Source: Paratinospora sagittata
Lineage: Eukaryota; Streptophyta; Magnoliopsida; Ranunculales; Menispermaceae
Assembly: GCA_035771175.1 (NCBI GenBank)
Contig: CM069589.1
Location: 23,640,201 to 23,704,200, forward strand
Length of the DNA stretch: 64,000 bases
Reading direction: 5' to 3'
The position numbers were made by a program, and so were the translations under genes. Below the pieces are notes generated by a model. That model was not told the origin of the DNA. It was given only the letters and a program-made list of their open reading frames with translations, and ran no database searches. This document shows, piece after piece, positions 1 through 11,100 of this stretch (positions are counted from its first letter, which is position 1; each line of letters begins with the position of its first letter).

Positions 1-80
1 CAAAAAACCGTGGCCATTTCTTTCGAAGTGTGATTTGAGTTATTCAAAAGACATTTAAAATATCGTTTCTTCCTCTTTCC

Positions 81-269
81 AACGCATTTTCAATCACTCA
101 AATCAAAGTCAGGAATAAAATGTTATGGCTATTTGAATGTTTTTTGCCAATCAATCAACTTACTTATCGAAAAAATCGGGAAGAAAAGTCCAAATAGCCG
201 TAACTTTTCATCCCGACTTTGAGTTGACTGAATGAAAAATAATTGAAAATGTCTTTCCTTCGTATTTCT
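81..269. repeat. Subunit A (189 bp) of the reference monomer
   Basis: First third of the monomer. The order is aacgcattttcaatcactc, aatcaaagtcagg, gttatggctatttgaatg, a loop with caatcaatcaacttactt and atcgaaaaaatcg, then caaatagccgtaac, catcccgactttga and a purine-rich stretch ending aattgaaaatg. The two halves are inverted complements of each other (see the palindrome entry at 1785). The hand-counted G+C is 60 of 189. In this copy the right arm is altered (gagttgactgaatg instead of gatttgaatgattg), so it pairs less well than in most copies. Confidence 0.9.
165..181 (+). other. CENP-B-box-like motif in the loop of subunit A (13 copies, one mismatch)
   Basis: The 17-mer tatcgaaaaaatcggga fits the mammalian CENP-B core (nTTCGnnnnAnnCGGGn) at 8 of 9 fixed positions; the second base is A instead of T. 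The same 17-mer starts at 165, 2430, 3563, 5828, 6961, 9792, 11477, 13744, 14876, 42063, 43195, 49427 and 53390. Most other monomers read atcgtgaag here and have a second mismatch; one at about 29593 reads ttcg but keeps cgtg. A single-mismatch hit is expected by chance about 0.12 times per 566-bp monomer (both strands, equal base frequencies), so this is suggestive only. Confidence 0.3.
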
Positions 270-457
270 AACGCACGTTCAATCACACAAATTGGAGTCG
301 GAATCAGAAATTTCTGGTTATTTTAATGTTTCACACCGATCATTCAATTACTTCTCGATTGAATCGATAAGAATAATTCAAATAGAGTTACAGTTTAATC
401 CTGACACTGATATGAGTTAATAAAAAGGCGTTGAAAATATTGTTATTTCTTCTTTCG
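270..457. repeat. Subunit B (188 bp) of the reference monomer
   Basis: Second third. It opens aacgcacgttcaatcacac (aacgcatg in many copies), then aaattggagtcgg, a block ggttattttaatg that corresponds to ggctatttgaatg of A, then ttacttctcgattgaatcg and a tail ending gttgaaaatattg. It carries the 13-bp perfect dyad tcgattgaatcga, which overlaps an ATCGAT site. B has drifted further from A and C than they have from each other. Confidence 0.9.
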
Positions 458-646
458 AAGGAATGTGCAATCACTCAAATTGGAGTCTGGGACAAAACGT
501 TATGGCTATTTGAATGTTTGTTTCCCATTGACCAACATCCTTATGAATCTAATCAGCAATAAAAATTCAAAAGCCGTCGCCATTTCATTGGAAGTGTGAT
601 TTGAGTTATTCAAAAGGCGTTTAAAATATCGTTTCTTCCTCTTTCC
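458..646. repeat. Subunit C (189 bp) of the reference monomer, the part that defines X and Y classes
   Basis: Final third. It opens aaggaatgtgcaatcactc, then aaattggagtctggg, gttatggctatttgaatg, cccattgaccaacat and the landmark aatcagcaat. The second half comes in two linked forms. Y has aaaagccgtagcc, atttcattggaag and aaaaggcgttt. X has aaaccgtggcc or aaaccgtagcc, atttctttcgaag and aaaagacattt. A further form, X', has caaatagccgtagcc with the X-like ctttcgaag. This copy is Y (gccgtcgcc). Confidence 0.9.
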
Positions 647-1784
647 AACGCATTTTCAATCACTCAAATCAAAGTCAAGAATAAAATGTTATGGCTATTT
701 GAATGTTTTTTGCCAATCAATCAACTTACTTATCGAAAAAATCGTGAAGAAATGTCCGAATAGCCGTAACTTTTCATCCCGACTTTGATTTGAATGATTG
801 AAAAATAATTGAAAATGTCTTTCCTTCCTATTTCTAACGCATGTTCAATCACACAAATTGGAGTCGGAATGAAAACGTTTTGGTTATTTTAAAGTTTCAC
901 ACCGATCATTCAATTACTTCTCGATTGAATCGATAAGAAAAATTCAAATAGACTTACAGTTTAATCGGGAAACTGATATGAGTTAATAAAAAGGCGATGA
1001 AAATATTGTTTCTTCTTCTTTCGAAGGAATGTGCAATCACTCAAATTGGAGTCTTGAAGAAAACGTTATGGCTATTTGAATGTTTGTTACCCATTGACCA
1101 ACATACTTATGAATCTAATCAGCAATAAAAATTCAAAAAACCGTGGCCATTTTTTTCGAAGTGTGATTTGAGTTATTGAAAAGACATTTAAAATATCGTT
1201 TCTTCCTCTTTCCAACGCATTTCAATCACACAAATCAAAGTCATGAATAAAATGTTATGGCTATTTGAATGTGTTTTGCCAATCAATCAACTTACTTATC
1301 GAAAAAATCGTGAAGAAAAGTCCAAATAGCCGTAACTTTTCATCCCGACTTTGAGTTGAATGAATGAAAAATAATTGAAAATGTCTTTCCTTCCTTTTTC
1401 TAACGCACGTTCAATCACACAAATTGGAGTCTGAATCAAAAATTTGTGGTTATTTTAATGTTTCACACCGATCATTCAATTACTTCTCGATTGAATCGAT
1501 AAGAATAATTCAAATAGAGTTACAGTTTAATCCTGACACTGATATGAGTTAATAAAAAGGCGTTGAAAATATTGTTATTTCTTCTTTCGAAGGATTGTGC
1601 AATCACTCAAATTGGAGTCTGGGACAAAACGTTATGGCTATTTGAATGTTTGTTACCCATTGACCAACATACTTATGAATCTAATCAGCAATAAAAATTC
1701 AAAAGCCGTAGCCATTTCCTTGGAAGTGTGATTTGAGTTATTCAAAAGGCGTTTAAAATATCGTTTCTTCCTCTTTCCAACGCA

Positions 1785-1936
1785 TTTTCAATCACTCAAA
1801 TCAAAGTCAAGAATAAAATGTTATGGCTATTTGAATGTTTTTTGCCAATCAATCAACTTACTTATCGAAAAAATCGTGAAGAAATGTCCAAATAGCCGTA
1901 ACTTTTCATCCCGACTTTGATTTGAATGATTGAAAA
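1785..1936. repeat. Long imperfect palindrome in subunit A (reference copy)
   Basis: The left arm is 1785-1833 and the right arm 1889-1936, with a 55-nt loop between them. The outer parts (1785-1808 and 1913-1936) pair at 23 of 24 positions. The inner parts (1820-1833, gttatggctatttg, and 1889-1902, caaatagccgtaac) pair at 13 of 14. The stretch joining them pairs at about 6 of 10 with one bulged base. In total about 42 of 48 positions pair. The same arrangement is visible in subunit A throughout the array. It could extrude as a cruciform in DNA, or fold as a hairpin in RNA if the satellite is transcribed; neither is shown by sequence alone. Confidence 0.85.
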
Positions 1937-4900
1937 ATAATTGAAAATGTCTTTCCTTCCTATTTCTAACGCATGTTCAATCACACAAATTGGAGTTGGA
2001 ATGAAAACGTTGTGGTTATTTTAAAGTTTCACACCGATCATTCAATTACTTCTCGATTGAATCGATAAGAAACATTCAAATAGACTTACAGTTTAATCGG
2101 GACACAGATATGAGTTAATAAAAAGGCGTTAAAAATATTGTTTCTTCTTCTTTCGAAGGAATGTGCAATCACTCAAATTGGAGTCCTGAAGAAAACGTTA
2201 TGGCTATTTGAATGTTTGTTACCCATGGACCAACATACTTATGAAACTAATCAGCAATAAAAATTCAAAAAACCGTGGCCATTTCTTTCGAATTGTGATT
2301 TGAGTTATTCAAAAGACATTTAAAATGTCGTTTCTTCCTCTTTCCAACGCATTTTCAATCACTCAAATCAAAGTCAGGAATAAAATGTTATGGCTATTTG
2401 AATGTTTTTTGCCAATCAATCAACTTACTTATCGAAAAAATCGGGAAGAAAAGTCCAAATAGCCGTAACTTTTCATCCCGACTTTGTGTTGAATGAATGA
2501 AAAATAATTGAAAATGTCTTTCCTTCCTATTTCTAACGCACGTTCAATCACACAAATTGGAGTCGGAATCAAAAATTTGTGGTTATTTTAATGTTTCACA
2601 CCGATCATTCAATTACTTCTCGATTGAATCGATAAGAAAAATTCAAATAGAGTTACAGCTTAATCCTGACACTGATATGAGTTAAAAAAAAGGCGTTGAA
2701 AATATTGTTATTTCTTCTTTCGAAGGAATGTGCAATCACTCAAATTGGAGTCTGGGACAAAACGTTATGGCTATTTGAATGTTTGTTTCCCATTGACCAA
2801 CACACTTATGAATCTAATCAGCAATAAAAATTCAAAAGCCATAGCCATTTCATTGGAAGTGTGATTTGAGTTATTCAAAAGGCGTTTAAAATATCGTTTC
2901 TTCCTCTTTCCAACGCATTTTCAATCACTCAAATCAAATTCAAGAATAAAATGTTATGGCTATTTGAATGTTTTTTGCCAATCAATCAACTTACTTATCG
3001 AAAAAATCGTGAAGAAATGTCCAAATAGCCGTAACTTATCATCCCGACTTTGATTTGAATGATTAAAAAATAATTGAAAATGTCTTTCCTTCCTATTTCT
3101 AACGCATGTTCAATCACACAATTTGGAGTCGGAATGAAAACGTTGTGGTTATTTTAAAGTTTCACACCGATCATTCAATTACTTCTCGATTGAATCGATA
3201 AGAAAAATTCAAATAGGCTTACAGTTTAATCGGGAAACTGATATGAGTTAATAAAAAGGCGTTGAAAATATTGTTTCTTCTTCTTTCGAAGGAATGTGCA
3301 ATCACTCAAATTGGAGTCTTGAAGAAAATGTTATGGCTATTTGAATGTTTGTTACCCATTGACCAACATACTTATGAATCTAATCAGCAATAAAAATTCA
3401 AAAAACCGTGGCCATTTCTTTCGAAGTGTGATTTGAGTTATTCAAAAGACATTTAAAATATCGTTTCTTCCTCTTTCCAACGCATTTTCAATCACTCAAA
3501 TCAAAGTCAGGAATAAAATGTTATGGCTATTTGAATGTTTTTTGCCAATCAATCAACTTACTTATCGAAAAAATCGGGAAGAAAAGTCCAAATAGCCGTA
3601 ACTTTTCATCCCGACTTTGAGTTGACTGAATGAAAAATAATTGAAAATGTCTTTCCTTCATATTTCTAACGCACGTTCAATCACACAAATTGGAGTCGGA
3701 ATCAGAAATTTCTGGTTATTTTAATGTTTCACACCGACCATTCAATTACTTCTCGATTGAATCGATAAGAATAATTCAAATAGAGTTACAGTTTAATCCT
3801 GACACTGATATGAGTTAATAAAAAGGCGTTGAAAATATTGTTATTTCTTCTTTCGAAGGAATGTGCAATCACTCAAATTGGAGTCTGGGACAAAACGTTA
3901 TGGCTATTTGAATGTTTGTTTCCCATTGACCAACATCCTTATGAATCTAATCAGCAATAAAAATTCAAAAGCCGTCGCCATTTCATTGGAAGTGTGATTT
4001 GAGTTATTCAAAAGGCGTTTAAAATATCGTTTCTTCCTCTTTCCAACGCATTTTCAATCACTCAAATCAAAGTCAAGAATAAAATGTTATGGCTATTTGA
4101 ATGTTTTTTGCCAATCAATCAACTTACTTATCGAAAAAATCGTGAAGAAATGTCCGAATAGCCGTAACTTTTCATCCCGACTTTGATTTGAATGATTGAA
4201 AAATAATTGAAAATGTCTTTCCTTCCTATTTCTAACGCATGTTCAATCACACAAATTGGAGTCGGAATGAAAACGTTGTGGTTATTTTAAAGTTTCACAC
4301 CGATCATTCAATTACTTCTCGATTGAATCGATAAGAAAAATTCAAATAGACTTACAGTTTAATCGGGAAACTGATATGAGTTAATAAAAAGGCGATGAAA
4401 ATATTGTTTCTTCTTCTTTCGAAGGAATGTGCAATCACTCAAATTGGAGTCTTGAAGAAAACGTTATGGCTATTTGAATGTTTGTTACCCATTGACCAAC
4501 ATACTTATGAATCTAATCAGCAATAAAAATTCAAAAAACCGTGGCCATTTTTTTCGAAGTGTGATTTGAGTTATTGAAAAGACATTTAAAATATCGTTTC
4601 TTCCTCTTTCCAACGCATTTCAATCACACAAATCAAAGTCATGAATAAAATGTTATGGCTATTTGAATGTGTTTTGCCAATCAATCAACTTACTTATCGA
4701 AAAAATCGTGAAGAAAAGTCCAAATAGCCGTAACTTTTCATCCCGACTTTGAGTTGAATGAATGAAAAATAATTGAAAATGTCTTTCCTTCCTTTTTCTA
4801 ACGCACGTTCAATCACACAAATTGGAGTCTGAATCAAAAATTTGTGGTTATTTTAATGTTTCACACCGATCATTCAATTACTTCTCGATTGAATCAATAA

Positions 4901-7900
4901 GAATAATTCAAATAGAGTTACAGTTTAATCCTGACACTGATATGAGTTAATAAAAAGGCGTTGAAAATATTGTTATTTCTTCTTTCGAAGGATTGTGCAA
5001 TCACTCAAATTGGAGTCTGGGACAAAACGTTATGGCTATTTGAATGTTTGTTACCCATTGACCAACATACTTATGAATCTAATCAGCAATAAAAATTCAA
5101 AAGCCGTAGCCATTTCCTTGGAAGTGTGATTTGAGTTATTCAAAAGGCGTTTAAAATATCGTTTCTTCCTCTTTCCAACGCATTTTCAATCACTCAAATC
5201 AAAGTCAAGAATAAAATGTTAGGGCTATTTGAATGTTTTTTGCCAATCAATCAACTTACTTATCGAAAAAATCGTGAAGAAATGTCCAAATAGCCGTAAC
5301 TTTTCATCCCGACTTTGATTTGAATGATTGAAAAATAATTGAAAATGTCTTTCCTTCCTATTTCTAACGCATGTTCAATCACACAAATTGGAGTTGGAAT
5401 GAAAACGTTGTGGTTATTTTAAAGTTTCACACCGATCATTCAATTACTTCTCGATTGAATCGATAAGAAACATTCAAATAGACTTACAGTTTAATCGGGA
5501 CACAGATATGAGTTAATAAAAAGGCGTTAAAAATATTGTTTCTTCTTCTTTCGAAGGAATGTGCAATCACTCAAATTGGAGTCCTGAAGAAAACGTTATG
5601 GCTATTTGAATGTTTGTTACCCATTGACCAACATACTTATGAAACTAATCAGCAATAAAAATTCAAAAAACCGTGGCCATTTCTTTCGAATTGTGATTTG
5701 AGTTATTCAAAAGACATTTAAAATGTCGTTTCTTCCTCTTTCCAACGCATTTTCAATCACTCAAATCAAAGTCAGGAATAAAATGTTATGGCTATTTGAA
5801 TGTTTTTTGCCAATCAATCAACTTACTTATCGAAAAAATCGGGAAGAAAAGTCCAAATAGCCGTAACTTTTCATCCCGACTTTGTGTTGAATGAATGAAA
5901 AATAATTGAAAATGTCTTTCCTTCCTATTTCTAACGCACGTTCAATCACATAAATTGGAGTCGGAATCAAAAATTTGTGGTTATTTTAATGTTTCACACC
6001 GATCATTCAATTACTTCTCGATTGAATCAATAAGAAAAATTCAAATAGAGTTACAGCTTAATCCTGACACTGATATGAGTTAAAAAAAAGGCGTTGAAAA
6101 TATTGTTATTTCTTCTTTCGAAGGAATGTGCAATCACTCAAATTGGAGTCTGGGACAAAACGTTATGGCTATTTGAATGTTTGTTTCCCATTGACCAACA
6201 CACTTATGAATCTAATCAGCAATAAAAATTCAAAAGCCATAGCCATTTCATTGGAAGTGTGATTTGAGTTATTCAAAAGGCGTTTAAAATATCGTTTCTT
6301 CCTCTTTCCAACGCATTTTCAATCACTCAAATCAAATTCAAGAATAAAATGTTATGGCTATTTGAATGTTTTTTGCCAATCAATCAACTTACTTATCGAA
6401 AAAATCGTGAAGAAATGTCCAAATAGCCGTAACTTATCATCCCGACTTTGATTTGAATGATTAAAAAATAATTGAAAATGTCTTTCCTTCCTATTTCTAA
6501 CGCATGTTCAATCACACAATTTGGAGTCGGAATGAAAACGTTGTGGTTATTTTAAAGTTTCACACCGATCATTCAATTACTTCTCGATTGAATCGATAAG
6601 AAAAATTCAAATAGGCTTACAGTTTAATCGGGAAACTGATATGAGTTAATAAAAAGGCGTTGAAAATATTGTTTCTTCTTCTTTCGAAGGAATGTGCAAT
6701 CACTCAAATTGGAGTCTTGAAGAAAATGTTATGGCTATTTGAATGTTTGTTACCCATTGACCAACATACTTATGAATCTAATCAGCAATAAAAATTCAAA
6801 AAACCGTGGCCATTTCTTTCGAAGTGTGATTTGAGTTATTCAAAAGACATTTAAAATATCGTTTCTTCCTCTTTCCAACGCATTTTCAATCACTCAAATC
6901 AAAGTCAGGAATAAAATGTTATGGCTATTTGAATGTTTTTTGCCAATCAATCAACTTACTTATCGAAAAAATCGGGAAGAAAAGTCCAAATAGCCGTAAC
7001 TTTTCATCCCGACTTTGAGTTGACTGAATGAAAAATAATTGAAAATGTCTTTCCTTCGTATTTCTAACGCACGTTCAATCACACAAATTGGAGTCGGAAT
7101 CAGAAATTTCTGGTTATTTTAATGTTTCACGCCGATCATTCAATTACATCTCGATTGAATCGATAAGAATAATTCAAATAGAGTTACAGTTTAATCCTGA
7201 CACTGATATGAGTTAATAAAAAGGCGTTGAAAATATTGTTATTTCTTCTTTCGAAGGAATGTGCAATCACTCAAATTGGAGTCTGGGACAAAACGTTATG
7301 GCTATTTGAATGTTTGTTTCCCATTGACCAACATCCTTATGAATCTAATCAGCAATAAAAATTCAAAAGCCATCGCCATTTCATTGGAAGTGTGATTTGA
7401 GTTATTCAAAAGGCGTTTAAAATATCGTTTCTTCCTCTTTCCTACGCATTTTCAATCACTCAAATCAAGTCAAGAATAAGATGTTATGGCTATTTGAATG
7501 TTTTTTGCCAATCAATCAACTTACTTATCGAAAAAATCGTGAAGAAATGTCCAAATAGCCGTAACTTTTCATCCCGACTTTGATTTGAATGATTGAAAAA
7601 TAATTGAAAATGTCTTTCCTTCCTATTTCTAATGCATGTTCAATCACACAAATTGGAGTCGGAATGAAAACGTTGTGGTTATTTTAAAGTTTCACACCGA
7701 TCATTCAATTACTTCTCGATTGAATCGATAAGAAAAATTCAAATAGACTTACAGTTTAATCGGGAAACTGATATGAGTTAATAAAAAGGCGATGAAAATA
7801 TTGTTTCTTCTTCTTTCGAAGGAATGTGCAATCACTCAAATTGGAGTCTTGAAGAAAACGTTATGGCTATTTGAATGTTTGTTACCCATTGACCAACATA

Positions 7901-8169
7901 CTTATGAATCTAATCAGCAATAAAAATTCAAAAAATAGTGGCCATTTTTTTCGAAGTGTGATTTGAGTTATTGAAAAGACATTTAAAATATCGTTTCTTC
8001 CTCTTTCCAACGCATTTCAATCACTCAAATCAAAGTCATGAATAAAATGTTATAGCTATTTGAATGTGTTTTGCCAATCAATCAACTTACTTATCGAAAA
8101 AATCGTGAAGAAAAGTCCAAATAGCCGTAACTTTTCATCCCGACTTTGAGTTGAATGAATGAAAAATAA

Positions 8170-11100
8170 TTAAAAATGTCTTTCCTTCCTATTTCTAACG
8201 CACGTTCAATCACACAAATTGGAGTCGGAATAAAAAATTTGTGGTTATTTTAATGTTTCACACCGATCATTCAATTACTTCTCCATTGAATCGATAAGAA
8301 AAATTCAAATAGAGTTACAGCTTAATCCTGACACTGATATGAGTTAATAAAAAGGCGTTGAAAATATTGTTATTTCTTCTTTCGAAGGAATGTGCAATCA
8401 CTCAAATTGGAGTCTGGGACAAAACGTTATGGCTATTTGAATGTTTGTTTCCCACTGACCAACACACTTATGAATCTAATCAGCAATAAAAATTCAAAAG
8501 CCATAGCCATTTCATTGGAAGTGTGATTTGAGTTATTCAAAAGGCGTTTAAAATATCGTTTCTTCCTCTTTCCAACGCATTTTCAATCACTCAAGTCAAA
8601 GTCAAGAATAAAATGTTATGGTTATTTGAATGTTTTTTGCCAATCAAATCAACTTACTTATCGAAAAAATCGTGAAGAAATATCCAAATAGCCGTAACTT
8701 TTCATCCCGACTTTGATTTGAATGATTGAAAAATAATTGAAAATGTCTTTCCTTCCTTTTTCTAACGCACGTTCAATCACACAAATAGGAGTCTGAATCA
8801 AAAATTTGTGGTTATTTTAATGTTTCACACCGATCATTCAATTACTTCTCGATTGAATCGATAAGAAAAATTCAAATAGAGTTACAGTTTAATCCTGACA
8901 CTGATATGAGTTAATAAAAAGGCATTGAAAATATTGTTATTTCTTCTTTCGAAGGAATGTGCAATCACTCAAATTGGACTCTGGGACAAAACGTTATGGC
9001 TATTTGAATGTTTGTTACCCATTGACCAACATACTTATGAATCTAATCAGCAATAAAAATTCAAAAGCCGTAGCCATTTCATTGGAAGTGTGATTTGAGT
9101 TATTCAAAAGGCGTTTAAAATATCGTTTCTTCCTCTTTCCAACGCATTTTCAATCACTCAAATCAAAGTCAAGAATAAAATGTTATGGCTATTTGAATGT
9201 TTTTTGCCAATCAATCAACTTACTTATCGAAAAAATCGTGAAGAAATGTCCAAATAGCCGTAACTTTTCATCCCGACTTTGATTTGAATGATTGAAAAAT
9301 AATTGAAAATATATTTCCTTCCTATTTCTAACGCATGTTCAATCACACAAATCGGAGTCGGAATGAAAACGTTGTGGTTATTTTAAAGTTTCACACCGAT
9401 CATTCAATTACTTCTCGATTGAATCGATAAGAAAAATTCAAATAGACTTACAGTTTAATCGGGAAACTGATATGAGTTAATTAAAAGGCGTTGAAAATAT
9501 TGTTTCTTCTTCTTTCGAAGGAATGTGTAATCACTCAAATTGGAGTCTTGAAGAAAACGTTATGGCTATTTGAATGTTTGTTACCCATTGACCAACATAC
9601 TTATGAATCTAATCAGCAATAAAAATTCTAAAAACCGTGGCCATTTCTTTCGAAGTGTGATTTGAGTTATTGAGAAGACATTTAAAATATCGTTTCTTCC
9701 TCTTTCCAACGCATTTTCAATCACTCAAATCAAAGTCAGGAATAAAATGTTATGGCTATTTGAATGTTTTTTGCCAATCAATCAACTTACTTATCGAAAA
9801 AATCGGGAAGAAAAGTCCAAATAGCCTTAACTTTTCATCCCGACTTTGAGTTGAATGAATGAAAAATAATTGAAAATGTCTTTCCTTCCTATTTCTAACG
9901 CACGTTCAATCACACAAATTGGAGTCGGAATAAAACATTTGTGGTTATTTTAATGTTTCACACCGATCATTCAATTACTTCTCGATTGAATCGATAAGAA
10001 AAATTCAAATAGAGTTACAGCTTAATCCTGACACTGATATGAGTTAATAAAAAGGCGTTGAAAATATTGTTATTTCTTCTTTCGAAGGAATGTGCAATCA
10101 CTCAAATTGGAGTCTGGGACAAAACGTTATGGCTATTTGAATGTTTGTTTCCCATTGACCGACACACTTATGAATCTAATCAGCAATAAAAATTCAAAAG
10201 CCATAGCCATTTCATTGGAAGTGTGATTTGAGTTATTCAAAAGGCGTTTAAAATATCGTTTCTTCCTCTTTCCAACGCATTTTCAATCACTCAAATCAAA
10301 TTCAAGAATAAAATGTTATGGCTATTTGAATGTTTTTTGCCAATCAATCAACTTACTTATCGAAAAAATCGTGAAGAAATGTCCAAATAGCCGTAACTTA
10401 TCATCCCGACTTTGATTTGAATGATTGAAAAATAATTGAAAATGTCTTTCCTTCCTATTTCTAACGCATGTTCAATCACACAAATTGGAGTCGGAATGAA
10501 AACGTTGTGGTTATTTTAAAGTTTCACACCAATCATTCAATTACTTCTCGATTGAATCGATAAGAAAAATTCAAATAGAGTTACAGTTTAATCCTGACAC
10601 TGATATGAGTTAATAAAAAGGCGTTGAAAATATTGTTTCTTCTTCTTTCCAAGGAATGTGCAATCACTCAAATTGGAGTCTGGAAGAAAACGTTATGGTT
10701 ATTTGAATGTTTGTTACCCATTGACCAACATACTTATGAATCTACTCAGCAATAAAAATTCAAAAAACCGTAGCCATTTCTTTCGAAGTGCGATTTGAGT
10801 TATTCAAAAGACATTTAAAATATCGTTTCTTCCTCTTTCCAATGCATTTTCAATCACTCAAATCATAGTCAGGAATAAAATGTTATGGCTATTTGAATGT
10901 TTTTTGCCAATCAATCAACTTACTTGTCGAAAAAATCGTGAAGAAAAGTCCAAATAGCCGTAACTTTTCATCTCGACTTTGATTTGAATGATTGAAAAAT
11001 AATTGAAAATGTCTTTCCTTTCTATTTCTAACGAATGTTCAATCACACAAATTGGAGTCGGAATGAAAAAGTTGTGGTTATTTTAAAGTTTGACACCGAT

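Larger units (their letters stand above)
81..646. repeat. Reference 566-bp monomer (A-B-C trimer)
   Basis: This is one full monomer, phased at the aacgcatttt that opens subunit A. It holds three diverged copies of one ancestral unit. Each opens with an aacg/aagg-type start, then caatcac(t/a)caaat, then a block like gttatggctatttgaatg, and ends in a pyrimidine run such as tttcttcctcttt. The next monomer starts at 647. Hand counting gives 19 CpG in these 566 bp. Monomers elsewhere differ mostly by substitutions; length changes come from small indels. Confidence 0.95.
1..8170. repeat. HOR block 1: six-monomer, 3398-bp higher-order repeat, about 2.4 copies
   Basis: The text at 1 recurs at 3399 and 6797, an exact 3398-bp step (six monomers). 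Landmarks are 551, 1117, 1683, 2249, 2816, 3382, 3949, 4515, 5081, 5647, 6214, 6780, 7347 and 7912, strictly alternating Y and X. Comparing 1-3398 with 3399-6796 I found about ten substitutions and no indel (for example aacgttttgg near 866 against aacgttgtgg, and gttagggc near 5219 against gttatggc). That is roughly 99.7% identity. The third copy is more altered and loses register at about 8.17 kb. Confidence 0.9.

Noticed and set aside
405..450. Hammerhead ribozyme, as found in some animal satellites (ctgatatgag followed by gttgaaaat)
   Set aside because: The catalytic core needs CUGANGA; this reads CUGAUAUGAG with two extra bases, and I could not place the three helices.
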